Assembly (NCBI GenBank): GCA_015655075.1
Contig: JAATFT010000074.1
Span: 18,012 to 82,011 of the forward strand
Length of the DNA: 64,000 nucleotides
Reading direction: 5' to 3'
Source of the DNA: Clostridiales bacterium
GTDB taxonomy: Bacteria > Bacillota > Clostridia > Lachnospirales > Lachnospiraceae
The position numbers and the translations under genes were made by a program. The notes below the pieces were generated by a model. That model saw nothing but the letters and a program-made list of their open reading frames with translations, was not told the origin of the DNA and did no database searches. This document shows, one piece after another, positions 15,749 to 26,496 of the stretch. Numbering within the stretch: the stretch's first letter is position 1; every line of letters begins with the position of its first letter.

Positions 15749-15776
15749 TTGCTAATCAAAAAAGAGATGATATAAT
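15749..15776 (+). promoter_or_regulatory. Candidate promoter for the DJ-1 gene
   Basis: TTGCTA (15749-15754), a 16-nt spacer and a perfect TATAAT (15771-15776), 58 nt before the ATG at 15834. The rest of 15605-15833 is AT-rich without another recognisable feature; no clear terminator for the preceding operon is visible. Confidence 0.5.
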
Positions 15777-15833
15777 AATATCAAAAAGTGTGATAAATAT
15801 CAACTAAGCTTTATATTAAAAAGGAGTGATTTT

Positions 15834-16376
15834 ATGGTATATATTTTTTTAGCAGACGGATTTGAAGAAATTGAAGGGTTAACGGTGGTGGATTTATTAA
15901 GAAGAGCAGGTATAGAGATCCGTACGGTTTCCATTACCGGCACAAAACAGGTTATGGGTTCTCATAAAATAAAGGTGGAAGCGGACGAAATCTTCGGTGA
16001 ATCGGATTACGGCAAAGCGGACATGCTTGTATTGCCGGGAGGAATGCCCGGTACCAGACACCTGGCCGAACACCGGAGGCTGGTTGACTTGTTAAAGCAG
16101 GCGAATAAAGAGGAAAGAAATATTGCAGCAATCTGCGCCGCGCCAAGTGTACTGGGGTTGAACGGAATATTACAGGGAAAGAGGGCAACCTGTTTTCCGG
16201 GATTTGAAGATAAACTGGCGGGAGCAAACGTTACGGGAAATAAAACGGAAACGGATGCCAACATTATAACCGGAAAGGGTATGGGCGCAGCCATTGATTT
16301 CTCGCTATGTATTATAAAAGAGCTAAAGGATGAGGAAACCGCCGGAAAAATTGCGGCCGCTATTCAGTATATTTAA
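15834..16376 (+). CDS. DJ-1/PfpI family protein (ThiJ/YajL type)
   Basis: A compact 180-residue cytoplasmic protein of the glutamine-amidotransferase-like fold. The nucleophile-elbow cysteine is C101 in AAICAAPSVLG, and the early glutamate lies in DGFEEIEG. The LPGGMPGTRHL and FPGFED strands match bacterial DJ-1/YajL proteins, linked to stress protection and possible glycation repair. AAGGAGTG precedes the ATG. Its 3' end overlaps the convergent AgcS gene by 17 bp. Confidence 0.88.
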   Translation: MVYIFLADGFEEIEGLTVVDLLRRAGIEIRTVSITGTKQVMGSHKIKVEADEIFGESDYGKADMLVLPGGMPGTRHLAEHRRLVDLLKQANKEERNIAAICAAPSVLGLNGILQGKRATCFPGFEDKLAGANVTGNKTETDANIITGKGMGAAIDFSLCIIKELKDEETAGKIAAAIQYI

Positions 16377-17670
16377 TATCGCGGTATAAAAACCAAATGG
16401 ATAAGACATTGGGGACAATCATAAAAGCATTGATCAGGTCTGAAAGCTCCCATACAAATTCCAGGGACAATACGGCGCCGATAAAAATCATAACAATATA
16501 GCAGACGCGGTAGGTTCCGATTCCTTCTTTCCCGAAGAGATAGACCACCGCTTTTTCTCCGAAATAGGACCATCCGATTAGGGTGGCGGCGGCAAAAGCT
16601 ATGATGGACAGGCCTAATATATAACCTCCGTAAGGAATCTGTTCAAAAGCAATGGTTGTTAATTCGGAGGCAGAGGCTCCTTTAGCGGAAAGAGGATTTT
16701 TTAAGATATTGGACACGATAACCAGTCCGGTAATTCCGCACATAATAACAGTATCCCAAAAAGTGGCGCTCATGGATACAAGGGCCTGATTATGGGGATG
16801 ATTGGTTTTTGCACTTGCGGCGGCGATTGCAGCGGTTCCTATGCCGGCTTCATTGGAAAAAAGCCCTCTTGCAATGCCGTATCTGGCTGCGGATTTAATG
16901 GTGCTTCCGATAAAACCGCCTGCCATGGCATTGGGAAGAAATGCGGAACGCAGGATTAATTGGAAGGCGGGCAGCAGGAATCGGCTGTTTATTACCAGCA
17001 GGACTACACAGGCCAGGATATAAAAGATGCCCATGGCGGGTACCAGCTTTGAACAGATATTTCCGATGGATTTTATCCCGCCTATGATTACCAATCCGGT
17101 AATCAGGGCGGTAATAAAGCCCACTATATAGGGTGATAAACCCCATAAATCAGAAGTGACATCCGTTATGGAATTGGATTGGGTGGAACACCCCACACCG
17201 TAGGATGCGGCAAGGACAAGGAAACTGTATATAACTGCCAGGGGCTTGGAATGCAGGCCGTGTTCCAGAACATACATGGGTCCCCCGGAATAGGTGCCGT
17301 CTTTTGCTATACGGCGGTAACTGATTCCAAGATAACATTCCCCATAAGTAGTCGCCATTCCCAGAACACCGGTTAACCAGATCCAAAGGATGGCACCCGG
17401 CCCGCCCATTGCCACGGCAGTTGACACGCCGATAATATTACCGATTCCCAGTGTGGCGGCAAGGGTTGTGGCAAGTGCGCCGAAGCTGCTGGTTTCACCT
17501 TCCGAACTGGAGGAGGGTTTTGCCGACAGAAGGATTCCTTTGCCGATTTTCTTTTGAATGAATTTCAAACGAAAGGTAAGGAAAAGATGGGTGGCTAAAA
17601 GAACAATAATCATCGGGCCGTTCCAAAGCAGTTTATTTATATCCTTAATAACAGAAAGAATATCCTTCAT
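16360..17670 (-). CDS. Alanine/glycine:cation symporter (AgcS family)
   Basis: An integral membrane amino-acid:Na+ (or H+) symporter of 436 residues with about ten membrane helices. Recognisable family segments are FGALATTLAATLGIGNIIGVSTAVAMGG (read over residues 60-90), WIWLTGVLGMATTYGE, GGPMYVLEHGL, NEAGIGTAAIAAASA and IAFAAATLIGWSYFGEKA. The N-terminus MKDILSVIKDINKLLW follows AGGGAT on the minus strand. Length is slightly short of typical members (about 450-480) but all core helices are there. It is a single gene, convergent with the DJ-1 gene. Confidence 0.9.
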   Translation of the reverse strand: MKDILSVIKDINKLLWNGPMIIVLLATHLFLTFRLKFIQKKIGKGILLSAKPSSSSEGETSSFGALATTLAATLGIGNIIGVSTAVAMGGPGAILWIWLTGVLGMATTYGECYLGISYRRIAKDGTYSGGPMYVLEHGLHSKPLAVIYSFLVLAASYGVGCSTQSNSITDVTSDLWGLSPYIVGFITALITGLVIIGGIKSIGNICSKLVPAMGIFYILACVVLLVINSRFLLPAFQLILRSAFLPNAMAGGFIGSTIKSAARYGIARGLFSNEAGIGTAAIAAASAKTNHPHNQALVSMSATFWDTVIMCGITGLVIVSNILKNPLSAKGASASELTTIAFEQIPYGGYILGLSIIAFAAATLIGWSYFGEKAVVYLFGKEGIGTYRVCYIVMIFIGAVLSLEFVWELSDLINAFMIVPNVLSIWFLYRDIKYTE

Positions 17671-17732
17671 ATCAATCCCTGATTATAACAGTTTATACAA
17701 TATATGAATCCAAAGGGACAATATATGAAAAT

Positions 17733-17935
17733 AATATAACTTATCGGAAGATGTTTTTTATCTTCCGATAAAAGGCGGTGTTTTTAACTGCCGTGCATCC
17801 GATTACAGGAACCTGATTTTGGTTCCTGTAATATAACTTATCGGAAGATGTTTTTTATCTTCCGATAAAAGGCGGTGCTTTTAACCGCCGTGCATCCGAT
17901 TACAGAAACACGATTTTGGTTCCTGTAATATAAAT
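17733..17935. repeat. Two tandem copies of a 97-bp three-hairpin repeat
   Basis: Copies begin at 17733 and 17830, each starting AATATAAC. Each has three consecutive hairpins: TTATCGGAAGAT/ATCTTCCGATAA, GGCGGT or similar paired with ACCGCC or CTGCCG, and CAGGAACC/GGTTCCTG (mutated on the left arm in copy 2). Another copy is at 56737-56848 and a diverged reverse copy at 38288-38354. It lies in the 484-bp gap between agcS and the spore gene; the remaining AT-rich part up to 18154 shows only the region upstream of the spore gene. Confidence 0.85.
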
Positions 17936-18154
17936 TAAAGACAATTATAAAATTTATAAAATTAGGAATTTATAAATAGCAATTAAATCTGAAAAGAGTT
18001 CCATTACTTACCATTATAATATTTCCCTCTTCTGTAAACAATATTATCAAGATAAATGATTCATAAAACAAATCACTTATCTTAATCAATTGGTATCTTG
18101 TTTTATACAAGTAATTAGTTGATACAAACAATCTTATCGTGGAGGTGAATAATT

Positions 18155-18394
18155 ATGGCAAGTAACAATAACAGCGGTTCTAACAGAACGGAAGTACCAC
18201 AAGCTAGAGAAGCACTTGACAGATTCAAAATGGAAATTGCATCTGAAATTGGTGTACCTTTAAAACAAGGTTACAACGGAGATTTAACCAGCGCACAGAA
18301 TGGTTCTGTTGGCGGTGAAATGGTAAGACGAATGATCAAGAGACAGGAAGAATCTATGTCCGGTCAGAGTTCTTCTGGTTTGGGTTCATTCTAA
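18155..18394 (+). CDS. Small acid-soluble spore protein, alpha/beta type
   Basis: A 79-residue DNA-binding protein that coats and protects spore DNA. The two signature regions are visible: the germination-protease site region EIASEIGVPL and the DNA-binding segment GDLTSAQNGSVGGEMVRRMI. The tail is Ser/Gly-rich. GGAGGTG precedes the ATG. It is monocistronic with its own terminator. Expression in the forespore by a sigma-G type factor is expected from the family; I cannot point to convincing sigma-G boxes. The gene marks the organism as a spore former. Confidence 0.93.
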   Translation: MASNNNSGSNRTEVPQAREALDRFKMEIASEIGVPLKQGYNGDLTSAQNGSVGGEMVRRMIKRQEESMSGQSSSGLGSF

Positions 18395-18475
18395 AGCGAA
18401 AAAGATTAGAAGCAATAAGTTAACTTAAATTATACAACAAATGCTGCATAATTGCTTTATGAGTTAACCATATAA

Positions 18476-18552
18476 AACATCATCTATATATACGATAAAA
18501 GATTTGGTGGAAACATTGAAAATAAGTTGTATATAGCAGGTGATGTTTTTTT
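18476..18552 (+). terminator. Terminator of the spore protein gene
   Basis: AACATCA (18476-18482) with flanking TATATATAC pairs with GTATATAG...TGATGTT (18529-18547), followed by TTTTTT. A long stem with a clear T run. Confidence 0.75.
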
Positions 18553-18711
18553 ATGCAACAGGAGGACTATTATTAAAATCAGCATCGGTAAATTGTCTGT
18601 AAATTTCAAGTAATTTTTTTCCTGGATTTGCCGTGAACCTGAAGGCAGAATCAGTTGCCTTAATCGCCCGGGTATGTTACAATCGAAGATAAATATATGG
18701 GATACATCCGC

Positions 18712-18824
18712 TAGAGTGTGTTTGAAAAATGCTTGTACCGGGCTGGATGCTCCATTTTGTGCGACGCAGTATACCTCAAAGCGGGGCGGTCAGAACGGTG
18801 CAATGATTTTTCAAACACACTCTA
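18712..18824. mobile_element. MITE-like element, copy 1 (about 113 bp)
   Basis: The ends carry a nearly perfect 19-bp inverted repeat (left TAGAGTGTGTTTGAAAAAT) with TA at both outer borders. The interior includes CGACGCAGTATACC, also found in the related element at 36495-36654. No coding capacity. The rest of the 18395-18919 gap has only the upstream terminator and AT-rich DNA before glmM. Confidence 0.7.
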
Positions 18825-18919
18825 AAGGGGCAGTATTGATTTGCAAAAGAAAATTTTTTTCTGAAAATAAACAGGAATGAAAACATATTATTAAATTTTA
18901 AATTAAAGGAGTTATTCAT

Positions 18920-20269
18920 ATGGGTAAATATTTTGGAACGGACGGTTTCCGCGGGGAAGCAAACGTTGATTTAACTGTGGAGCATGCTTATAAGGTAGGC
19001 AGATTTTTAGGATATTATTATGGTAAAGATCATAAGGCAAATGTAGTAATCGGTAAGGATACGAGGAGATCCAGTTATATGTTTGAATATGCCCTGGTTT
19101 CGGGGTTGACGGCAAGCGGTGCGGATGTATACCTGCTTCATGTAACAAGCACTCCCAGTGTATCTTATTTAATAAGAAGTGAAAATTATGACTGTGGAAT
19201 TATGATTTCGGCAAGCCATAATCCCTATTATGACAATGGAATTAAAATTTTAAACGGAAGCGGATATAAACTGGAAGCAGAGGTGGAAGATTTAATTGAA
19301 AAGTACATAGACGGCGAAGGAGAAAGCGTACCCTTTGCCAAAAGGGAAAAGATCGGAAAGACAACGGACTATTATATAGGAAGAAACCGGTATATCGGAT
19401 ATTTAATTTCTTTGGCTACACGCTCCTTTAACGGCGTGAAAGTCGGCCTTGACTGCGCCAACGGTTCTGCCTCCACCATTGCGAAAGGGGTATTTGATGC
19501 TTTAGGAGCAAAGACTTTTGCCATCCATAATGAACCCAATGGCGTTAATATTAATGACGGCTGCGGTTCCACCCATATAGAAACCCTCCAGAAATACGTA
19601 AAAGAGAATAAGCTGGATGTAGGTTTTGCCTTTGACGGAGATGCGGATCGCTGTTTAGCCGTGGACGATAAGGGCAATATTATAAACGGAGATTTAATTC
19701 TGTATATCTGCAGTGTGTATATGAAGGAGCGGGGAGAACTCAATAATAACACTGTCGTAACCACCGTCATGTCTAATATCGGATTGTATAAAGCTTTGGA
19801 TGAGAAAGACATTTTCTATGAAAAAACCGTCGTAGGGGATAAATATGTATATGAAAATATGCTGGAAAACGGACATTCTATCGGAGGGGAACAATCGGGG
19901 CATATTATTTTCAGCAAGCATGCAACCACCGGCGACGGAATCTTAACTTCCTTAAAAATAATGGAAGTTATTATGGAAAAGAAAATGAAGCTTTCACAGC
20001 TGGTTAAAGATGTGTACATTTACCCTCAGCTTTTAGTTAATGTTAAGGTTAAAAATAAAAAAACAGCCAGAGGAGATAAAAAAGTCATAAAGGCTGTGGA
20101 ACGTGTGGCAAAAGAACTTGGTGAAGAAGGCCGGATTCTGGTCAGGGAGAGCGGTACGGAACCGGTAATCCGGGTTATGGTAGAAGCCAAAAGCTACGAC
20201 CTGTGTAAACGTTATGTGGACAGTGTGACAGAAGTATTAAAGCGGCAGGGACATGTGATAAACGTTTAA
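18920..20269 (+). CDS. glmM: Phosphoglucosamine mutase
   Basis: Converts glucosamine-6-phosphate to glucosamine-1-phosphate for UDP-GlcNAc and peptidoglycan synthesis. 449 residues, the usual length. The start GKYFGTDGFRG, the phosphoserine loop ISASHNPYYDNG (S99), the metal loop FDGDADRCL, and the C-terminal phosphate-binding RESGTEPVIRVM are all there. AAAGGAGTTATTCAT gives a good ribosome site. It stands alone between two gaps that hold repeat DNA and leader sequence. Confidence 0.95.
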   Translation: MGKYFGTDGFRGEANVDLTVEHAYKVGRFLGYYYGKDHKANVVIGKDTRRSSYMFEYALVSGLTASGADVYLLHVTSTPSVSYLIRSENYDCGIMISASHNPYYDNGIKILNGSGYKLEAEVEDLIEKYIDGEGESVPFAKREKIGKTTDYYIGRNRYIGYLISLATRSFNGVKVGLDCANGSASTIAKGVFDALGAKTFAIHNEPNGVNINDGCGSTHIETLQKYVKENKLDVGFAFDGDADRCLAVDDKGNIINGDLILYICSVYMKERGELNNNTVVTTVMSNIGLYKALDEKDIFYEKTVVGDKYVYENMLENGHSIGGEQSGHIIFSKHATTGDGILTSLKIMEVIMEKKMKLSQLVKDVYIYPQLLVNVKVKNKKTARGDKKVIKAVERVAKELGEEGRILVRESGTEPVIRVMVEAKSYDLCKRYVDSVTEVLKRQGHVINV

Positions 20270-20622
20270 GAAAAAAATTATGGCATTTACAAATCAGCTA
20301 TGTTATAATATACTAATGTCAAAACGTCAGAGCGGGAATCTGCCCTATTTTAGATGGATTATCCAATATGAAAGAGATGTGGCTGTTCCATCTGATTTTT
20401 ACGCGCCTATGCACGGCCGCCTGTAAAAATTATATTTAGAGGTGTTATATGCAGGCAGGATCAGAATTCATGCAGGGTTTGCCGGGCAAAGGAAACAGTT
20501 ACAAAAGGATTTGATTTTTATATTTTCGTTATTACCATGGATACCAGTGAAAAGTACATTGACGGAAAAATAACAGGGATCGTATCAGGAATATACGTTC
20601 ACATATTAAGGAGGAAATTTTG
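20270..20622 (+). promoter_or_regulatory. Gap with the tig promoter and a long leader
   Basis: TGTTATAAT (20301-20309) is an extended -10 box; the -35 (TGGCAT near 20281) is poor. This gives a leader of about 300 nt before tig. Within it ATTTTTAC and GTAAAAAT (about 20395-20430) pair around a GC-rich centre. No gene is supported. Confidence 0.45.
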
Positions 20623-21909
20623 ATGAGTTTACAAGTGGAAAGATTGGAAAAAAATATGGTGAAGCTGACCATAGAAGCTGCGGCAGAAGAGTTTGAAGCT
20701 GCAATAGAAAAAGCCTATGTGAAAAATAAAAATAAAATTAATGTCCAGGGTTTTCGGAAAGGGAAAGCTCCCCGCACCATAATTGAAAGAATGTATGGAG
20801 CAAGTGTATTTTATGAAGATGCAGCAAATTTTGTAATACAGGATGCCTATGAAAAAGCGGCGGAGGAAAGCGGACTGGATATAGTTTCAAGGCCGGAAAT
20901 TGACGTGGTCCAGGTTGAAAAGGGTAAGCCGTTTGTTTTTACGGCTGAAGTGGCCGTAAAACCGGAAGCGACGTTGGGAGCTTACAAGGATATTGAAGTA
21001 GAGAAGACTCCCGTTGACGTAACGCAAGAGGAAGTTATGGCTGAAATAGATAAAGTAAGAGAGCAGAACTCCAGAATAATAACCATAGAAGACAGACCGG
21101 TTACGGATAAGGATATCGTTGTCATTGATTTTGAAGGATTTGTTGACGGTGAACCTTTTGAAGGCAGCAAAGGGGAGGATTATTCCTTAACCATTGGCTC
21201 CCATTCCTTTGTGGATACTTTTGAAGAGCAGCTTATCGGTAAGTCCATTGGAGAGGAAGCAGAGGTTAAGGTAACCTTCCCGGCGGAATATCATGCTGCC
21301 GACTTAGCAGGCAAGCCGGCAGTGTTTCAGGTAAAGATAAAAGAAATCAAAACAAAAGAACTGCCGGAATTAGATGATGACTTTGCTCAGGATGTTTCTG
21401 AATTTGATACTTTGGATGAATATAAGGAAGACATGAAAGCAACAATTTTAGAGAAAAAAGAAAAGGAAGCTAAGATTGCAAAGGAAAATAAAGTAGTTGA
21501 AAAGATTATTGAAAATACAGCCATGGATATACCGGAAGCTATGATTGAAACCCAGGTCAGACAAATGGCGGATGACTTTGCACAGAGATTAAAGGCTCAG
21601 GGCTTAACGATTGAGCAATATTTCCAGTTTACCGGTTTGGACAGCAAGAAATTATTTGACCAGATGAGGCCTCAGGCTGTAAAGAGAATTAAAAGCAGGT
21701 TAGTACTGGAAGCAGTGGTAAAAGCTGAAGATATAACCGTACCGGAGGAGGAAGTAGATAAAGAATTAACCCAGATGGCGGAAACCTATAAGATGGAATT
21801 GGATAAGATGAAAGAATTAATCAGTGAAAAAGAAAAAGAACAAATTATTATGGATATGGCCGTGCAAAAAGCAGTGGATTTCATAACAGAAGCGGCAGTG
21901 GAAGTATAA
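20623..21909 (+). CDS. tig: Trigger factor (ribosome-bound chaperone)
   Basis: A 428-residue folding chaperone and prolyl isomerase that binds the exit tunnel. The ribosome-binding GFRKGKAPR motif lies in the N-domain (about residues 42-50), the FKBP-type domain covers about 150-240 (DIVVIDFEGFVDGEPFEG), and the helical C-domain follows. I start at the ATG 20623, 8 nt after AAGGAGG; the TTG just before is less likely. It precedes clpP, clpX and lon, a conserved protein-quality block. Confidence 0.95.
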   Translation: MSLQVERLEKNMVKLTIEAAAEEFEAAIEKAYVKNKNKINVQGFRKGKAPRTIIERMYGASVFYEDAANFVIQDAYEKAAEESGLDIVSRPEIDVVQVEKGKPFVFTAEVAVKPEATLGAYKDIEVEKTPVDVTQEEVMAEIDKVREQNSRIITIEDRPVTDKDIVVIDFEGFVDGEPFEGSKGEDYSLTIGSHSFVDTFEEQLIGKSIGEEAEVKVTFPAEYHAADLAGKPAVFQVKIKEIKTKELPELDDDFAQDVSEFDTLDEYKEDMKATILEKKEKEAKIAKENKVVEKIIENTAMDIPEAMIETQVRQMADDFAQRLKAQGLTIEQYFQFTGLDSKKLFDQMRPQAVKRIKSRLVLEAVVKAEDITVPEEEVDKELTQMAETYKMELDKMKELISEKEKEQIIMDMAVQKAVDFITEAAVEV

Positions 21910-21984
21910 TTGGATTAGCATGCACCTTTTTAAAACGGCGGTTACTGCTGTCTTAAGGTGTAATATAAAAAAGGAGGATTTACT

Positions 21985-22566
21985 ATGAGTTTAGTACCTT
22001 ATGTCATTGAACAAACAAGCCGCGGTGAAAGATCCTACGACATTTATTCCAGGTTATTAAAAGAAAGAATTATTTTCTTAGGAGAAGACGTTTCTGATGT
22101 TTCAGCAAGTTTAATTGTAGCCCAACTATTGTTTTTAGAATCAGAAGACCCGGGAAAAGACGTCAATCTCTACATTAACAGCCCGGGGGGTTCCGTAACA
22201 GCAGGCATGGCTATTTACGATACCATGAACTATATTAAATGTGATGTGTCCACTATCTGTATTGGTATGGCTGCCAGCATGGGAGCATTCCTTTTAGCCG
22301 GCGGCACCAAGGGCAAAAGATTTGCGCTGCCCAATGCGGAAGTCATGATTCATCAGCCTTCAGGCGGTGCCAAAGGCCAGGCTACGGATATTAAGATAGT
22401 TGCCGAAAATATATTAAAGACGAAAAAGAAATTAAATGAAATCCTTGCGTCAAACACAGGCAAGCCTTTAGAGGTAATAGAAGTCGATACGGAAAGAGAT
22501 TATTACATGAGCGCAGAAGAAGCAAAGGCTTATGGTATTATTGACAGTATAATGGTAAGCAGGTAA
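21985..22566 (+). CDS. clpP: ATP-dependent Clp protease proteolytic subunit
   Basis: Serine peptidase forming the tetradecameric barrel that degrades proteins fed by ClpX or ClpC. 193 residues. The catalytic triad is S98 ([10 protein letters not shown]), H123 (MIHQPSGGA) and D172 ([10 protein letters not shown]). AAAAAGGAGG precedes the ATG. It sits between tig and clpX in the usual order. Confidence 0.97.
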   Translation: MSLVPYVIEQTSRGERSYDIYSRLLKERIIFLGEDVSDVSASLIVAQLLFLESEDPGKDVNLYINSPGGSVTAGMAIYDTMNYIKCDVSTICIGMAASMGAFLLAGGTKGKRFALPNAEVMIHQPSGGAKGQATDIKIVAENILKTKKKLNEILASNTGKPLEVIEVDTERDYYMSAEEAKAYGIIDSIMVSR

Positions 22567-22602
22567 TTGTAAAAGACGGAAAGGAAGGGAGATGGTAAAT
22601 GA

Positions 22603-23898
22603 GTGGCAAACAGAATTGATGAAAGAAAACAGGTAAGATGTTCCTTCTGTAATAAAACCCAGGATCAGGTCAGAAAACTGATTGCAGGACCTGGCAATGT
22701 ATATATATGCAACGAATGTATTGAAATCTGTTCTGAGATAGTAGAGGAAGAATTTGATGAAACAGTACAGGAAGCGGATATTAATTTATTGAAACCTACC
22801 GAAATCAAAAACTTTTTGGAGCAATACGTAATCGGTCAGGAAGAAGCCAAAAAAGTTCTGTCCGTATCCGTTTATAATCACTATAAACGTGTATTGGCCG
22901 GAAGGGATCTGGATGTGGAGTTGCAAAAAAGCAATATACTTATGGTAGGGCCAACCGGATCCGGAAAAACATTCCTGGCTCAGACTCTGGCTAAGCTTTT
23001 AAACGTGCCGTTTGCAATCGCGGACGCCACTGCATTGACAGAAGCAGGTTATGTAGGCGAAGATGTTGAGAATATACTACTGAAATTAATCCAGGCGGCG
23101 GAGTTTGATGTGGAACGGGCGGAACATGGAATTATTTATATTGATGAAATTGATAAAATTACCAGGAAGTCTGAAAATACTTCCATAACCCGGGATGTTT
23201 CAGGGGAAGGCGTACAGCAGGCCTTGTTAAAAATACTGGAGGGCACCGTAGCTTCCGTTCCGCCCCAGGGAGGCCGCAAGCATCCCCATCAGGAATTTAT
23301 CCAGATTGACACCACAAATATATTATTTATCTGCGGCGGGGCATTTGACGGACTGGAGAAAATTGTGGAAGCGAGAATAGGACAGAAATCAATTGGATTT
23401 AATGCGGAAATATCTCAAGGCGTCAAAGAAAATATCGGGAAACTTTTCAGGCAGGCAATGCCCCAGGATTTCGTGAAGTATGGTTTAATTCCAGAATTTG
23501 TAGGTCGCGTTCCCGTAACGGTCGCCTTGGATTTATTGGATGAAGAAGCGTTAGTTCGTATCCTTACGGAACCAAGAAATGCCATTGTTAAACAGTATAA
23601 AAAACTGTTTGAATTAGATGGAGTTGAATTGGAATTTGAAGAGGAAGCGATTCGTGTCATAGCAAAGCGTTCTCTCGAAAGAAAAACAGGAGCAAGAGGG
23701 CTGCGTGCTATTATGGAATCCGTTATGATGGATTCTATGTACAAAGTTCCATCGGATACGCAAATTTTGAAGTGCATTATCACCAAAGAAGCGGCAGAAG
23801 GCGGAACCTTGCCTACGTTAGTCAGCTCAGAGGATAATCAGCCTAGAAAACCGATATCAAAACGGATACCGAAAAAAAACAGTAACGAGATTGCTTAA
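22603..23898 (+). CDS. clpX: ATP-dependent Clp protease ATPase subunit ClpX
   Basis: AAA+ unfoldase of 431 residues that recognises substrates and feeds ClpP. The N-terminal zinc finger ([16 protein letters not shown]), Walker A (GPTGSGKT), Walker B (IIYIDEIDK), and the IGF-loop region for ClpP docking (QKSIGFN) are present. The start is GTG at 22603; the ATG at 22599 is out of frame and stops after six codons. The C-terminal tail is basic and low in complexity. Follows clpP by 36 nt. Confidence 0.96.
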   Translation: MANRIDERKQVRCSFCNKTQDQVRKLIAGPGNVYICNECIEICSEIVEEEFDETVQEADINLLKPTEIKNFLEQYVIGQEEAKKVLSVSVYNHYKRVLAGRDLDVELQKSNILMVGPTGSGKTFLAQTLAKLLNVPFAIADATALTEAGYVGEDVENILLKLIQAAEFDVERAEHGIIYIDEIDKITRKSENTSITRDVSGEGVQQALLKILEGTVASVPPQGGRKHPHQEFIQIDTTNILFICGGAFDGLEKIVEARIGQKSIGFNAEISQGVKENIGKLFRQAMPQDFVKYGLIPEFVGRVPVTVALDLLDEEALVRILTEPRNAIVKQYKKLFELDGVELEFEEEAIRVIAKRSLERKTGARGLRAIMESVMMDSMYKVPSDTQILKCIITKEAAEGGTLPTLVSSEDNQPRKPISKRIPKKNSNEIA

Positions 23899-23909
23899 AT
23901 ATTTATAGA

Positions 23910-24014
23910 CAGGGGGCTGTCTTAAAATACCTTTTATTGTTCCAAAATAGCTTCGAAGGCTTAATACCGTGGAGTTTGTGGGGGGTTATAAAGGCATTTT
24001 AGGGCAGTTCTTTT
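23910..24014. repeat. Palindromic element between clpX and lon
   Basis: GGGGGCTGTCTTAAAATACC near the left end pairs imperfectly with GGCATTTTAGGGCAGTTCTT near the right end (the inverted repeats differ at a few positions). The ends resemble insertion-sequence termini of the GGGGCTGTC type. Only one copy lies in this window, and no ORF is inside. It may instead act as an imperfect terminator for clpX. Confidence 0.5.
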
Positions 24015-24080
24015 CGTATAAAATAAATTGCCCGAGAAAGGGTATTGCTTTATTAACTTAAAAAGCAGGTGGAGGTTAAG

Positions 24081-26429
24081 ATGAGTGAATATAGTAGGAA
24101 AGTTCCTGTTGTAGCACTAAGAGGAATGGCGGTTCTCCCTGGCATGTTGATTCATTTTGATATAAATCGCAAAACATCCATTGATGCAATTGAAAATGCC
24201 ATGGAAAATGACCAGTTAGTACTGTTGTTAACCCAGCGGGATTCTGAAATAGAAACACCGGGTCAGGATGATTTATTTCAAATAGGAACAATAGCGGAAG
24301 TAAAACAGATAATAAAATTGCCCGGTAACGTAATTCGCGTCCTGGTTTCGGGGACGGAGAGGGCACACCTTGAAAATCTGGTAGAAGAACAGCCGTTTCT
24401 TCTTGGAGAAATCGGTCTGTTAAAAGATTATAGTGAACAATTTATTTCAAATACAGAAAAAAAAGCTATGCTTAGAGGCTTAAGGGATATTTTAGAGGTA
24501 TACTTTATAGAAAATACCAGGATTGGGAAAGAAGTAATAAAGCAGCTGATGAAACTGGAGGATGTTCAGGAATTAATTGATCAGATAGCCGTAAATATCC
24601 CCCTTTCAGTTGAAGATAAGCAGGGTTTGATTGAAGCAGTGGATTTATTGGAACGATATCAGAAAATAACAGTCATTCTTACGGAAGAGATTGATATTTT
24701 AAGAATTAAGAAAGACTTACAAAATAAAGTGAAAGAAAGAGTAGATAAAAACCAGAAGGAATATATATTAAGGGAACAGCTTAGAGTAATCCGTGAGGAG
24801 CTTGGCGAGTCCAATACCCAGTCCGATGCGGATAATTATATGGAGACTACGAAGGCCCTTATTGCGAAAGAAGAAGTAAAAGAGAAAATTATCAAGGAAA
24901 TAGAACGGTTTAAGAATTTATCCGGCAATTCCTCTGAAAGCTCCGTAGCAAGAGGTTATATTGAGACTTTACTGGCACTTCCCTGGGATAAGGTAAGCGT
25001 GGATAAAACGGATGTAAATCATGCGGAAAAAATTCTGAATGAGGATCATTACGGTCTTGAGAAGGTAAAGACCAGAATACTGGAATTCCTTGCGGTACGG
25101 GTATTGACCCAAAAAAGTGAAAGCCCGATTTTATGCCTGGTAGGACCGCCGGGGACCGGCAAAACCTCCATTGCCCGCTCCGTTGCCCGGGCGCTTAACA
25201 AAGAATATATAAGGATCAGTTTGGGCGGGGTAAGGGATGAAGCTGAAATCCGCGGCCATAGAAGAACTTATGTGGGCGCGTTGCCCGGCAGAATTGTAAG
25301 CGGGCTGAAAAATGCAGGTGTAAAAAATCCATTGATGCTGTTGGATGAAATTGATAAGGTAAGCAGCGATTATAAAGGGGATACTTCGGCAGCTTTGCTG
25401 GAAGTTCTGGATTCGGAGCAGAACAATAAATTTGTAGATCACTATATCGAAATGCCGGTGGATTTATCGGAAGTATTATTTATTGCCACGGCAAATTCTG
25501 TCCAGTCAATTTCCAGACCGTTACTGGACAGAATGGAACTCATTGAGGTAACAAGTTATACGGAAAATGAAAAGATGCATATTGCCAAAGAGCACTTAAT
25601 AGATAAGCAGTTGAATAAGAACGGGCTGAACCGTAAACAGTTAAGTATATCGGATAAAGCTTTAAGCCGGATTATTGCCGGATATACCAGAGAGGCCGGA
25701 GTGCGTAACCTGGAACGGAAAATCGGCGAAATCTGCAGAAAAGCGGCAAAAGAGATCATTACGGAAGGGACTCCTAAAGTTCATGTCAATAGTAAAAATC
25801 TGATTCAATATCTGGGCAATGAGAAGTATACTTTTCAGACTGCCAATGAGAAGGATGAGATTGGTATTGTGAGAGGTCTTGCCTGGACAAGCGTCGGGGG
25901 AGATACGCTGCAAATAGAAGTGAATGTTATGCCCGGTAGGGGTAAGTTTGAGCTGACGGGTCATTTAGGCGATGTTATGAAGGAATCTGCAAGAGCGGGA
26001 ATCAGCTATATACGTTCGGTAAGCAAGGATTATGATATTGCGGGGGACTATTTTGAAGCTCATGATATCCATATTCACATACCGGAAGGTGCGGTTCCCA
26101 AGGACGGACCGTCAGCAGGAATTACCATGGCGACAGCCATGCTGTCGGCAATCATTAAAAAGCCGGTCCGGGCGGAGGTGGCCATGACGGGTGAAATTAC
26201 CTTACGGGGCAGGGTACTTCCCATCGGCGGTTTAAAGGAGAAAATCCTTGCCGCAAAAACCGCGAAAATCAAAATGGTATTAGTACCGAAGCAAAATAAA
26301 AAGGATATGGAAGAATTACCGGAAGAGATTTTAAACGGAATTACAGTGAAATATGTTGACACTATGGAGGAAGTAATAAATTATGCAATGGCTGTCAAAG
26401 CACATAAAGATAAGTTAGGTGAAAAATAG
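24081..26429 (+). CDS. lon: ATP-dependent protease Lon
   Basis: A single-chain AAA+ serine protease of 782 residues. The N-domain ([21 protein letters not shown]) is followed by the ATPase with Walker [10 protein letters not shown] and Walker B MLLDEIDK, then the protease domain with the Ser-Lys dyad ([13 protein letters not shown] and the following [12 protein letters not shown]). I take the ATG at 24081 with GGTGGAGG upstream; the GTG at 24069 overlaps the ribosome site. Degrades damaged and regulatory proteins. engB follows after 67 nt. Confidence 0.96.
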   Translation: MSEYSRKVPVVALRGMAVLPGMLIHFDINRKTSIDAIENAMENDQLVLLLTQRDSEIETPGQDDLFQIGTIAEVKQIIKLPGNVIRVLVSGTERAHLENLVEEQPFLLGEIGLLKDYSEQFISNTEKKAMLRGLRDILEVYFIENTRIGKEVIKQLMKLEDVQELIDQIAVNIPLSVEDKQGLIEAVDLLERYQKITVILTEEIDILRIKKDLQNKVKERVDKNQKEYILREQLRVIREELGESNTQSDADNYMETTKALIAKEEVKEKIIKEIERFKNLSGNSSESSVARGYIETLLALPWDKVSVDKTDVNHAEKILNEDHYGLEKVKTRILEFLAVRVLTQKSESPILCLVGPPGTGKTSIARSVARALNKEYIRISLGGVRDEAEIRGHRRTYVGALPGRIVSGLKNAGVKNPLMLLDEIDKVSSDYKGDTSAALLEVLDSEQNNKFVDHYIEMPVDLSEVLFIATANSVQSISRPLLDRMELIEVTSYTENEKMHIAKEHLIDKQLNKNGLNRKQLSISDKALSRIIAGYTREAGVRNLERKIGEICRKAAKEIITEGTPKVHVNSKNLIQYLGNEKYTFQTANEKDEIGIVRGLAWTSVGGDTLQIEVNVMPGRGKFELTGHLGDVMKESARAGISYIRSVSKDYDIAGDYFEAHDIHIHIPEGAVPKDGPSAGITMATAMLSAIIKKPVRAEVAMTGEITLRGRVLPIGGLKEKILAAKTAKIKMVLVPKQNKKDMEELPEEILNGITVKYVDTMEEVINYAMAVKAHKDKLGEK

Positions 26430-26496
26430 AAAAAATTTTTCATCTATTCTGATTTGGATGGGTGCCCAGGCACGCCAGAAGGGAGTAAGGTGAAAA

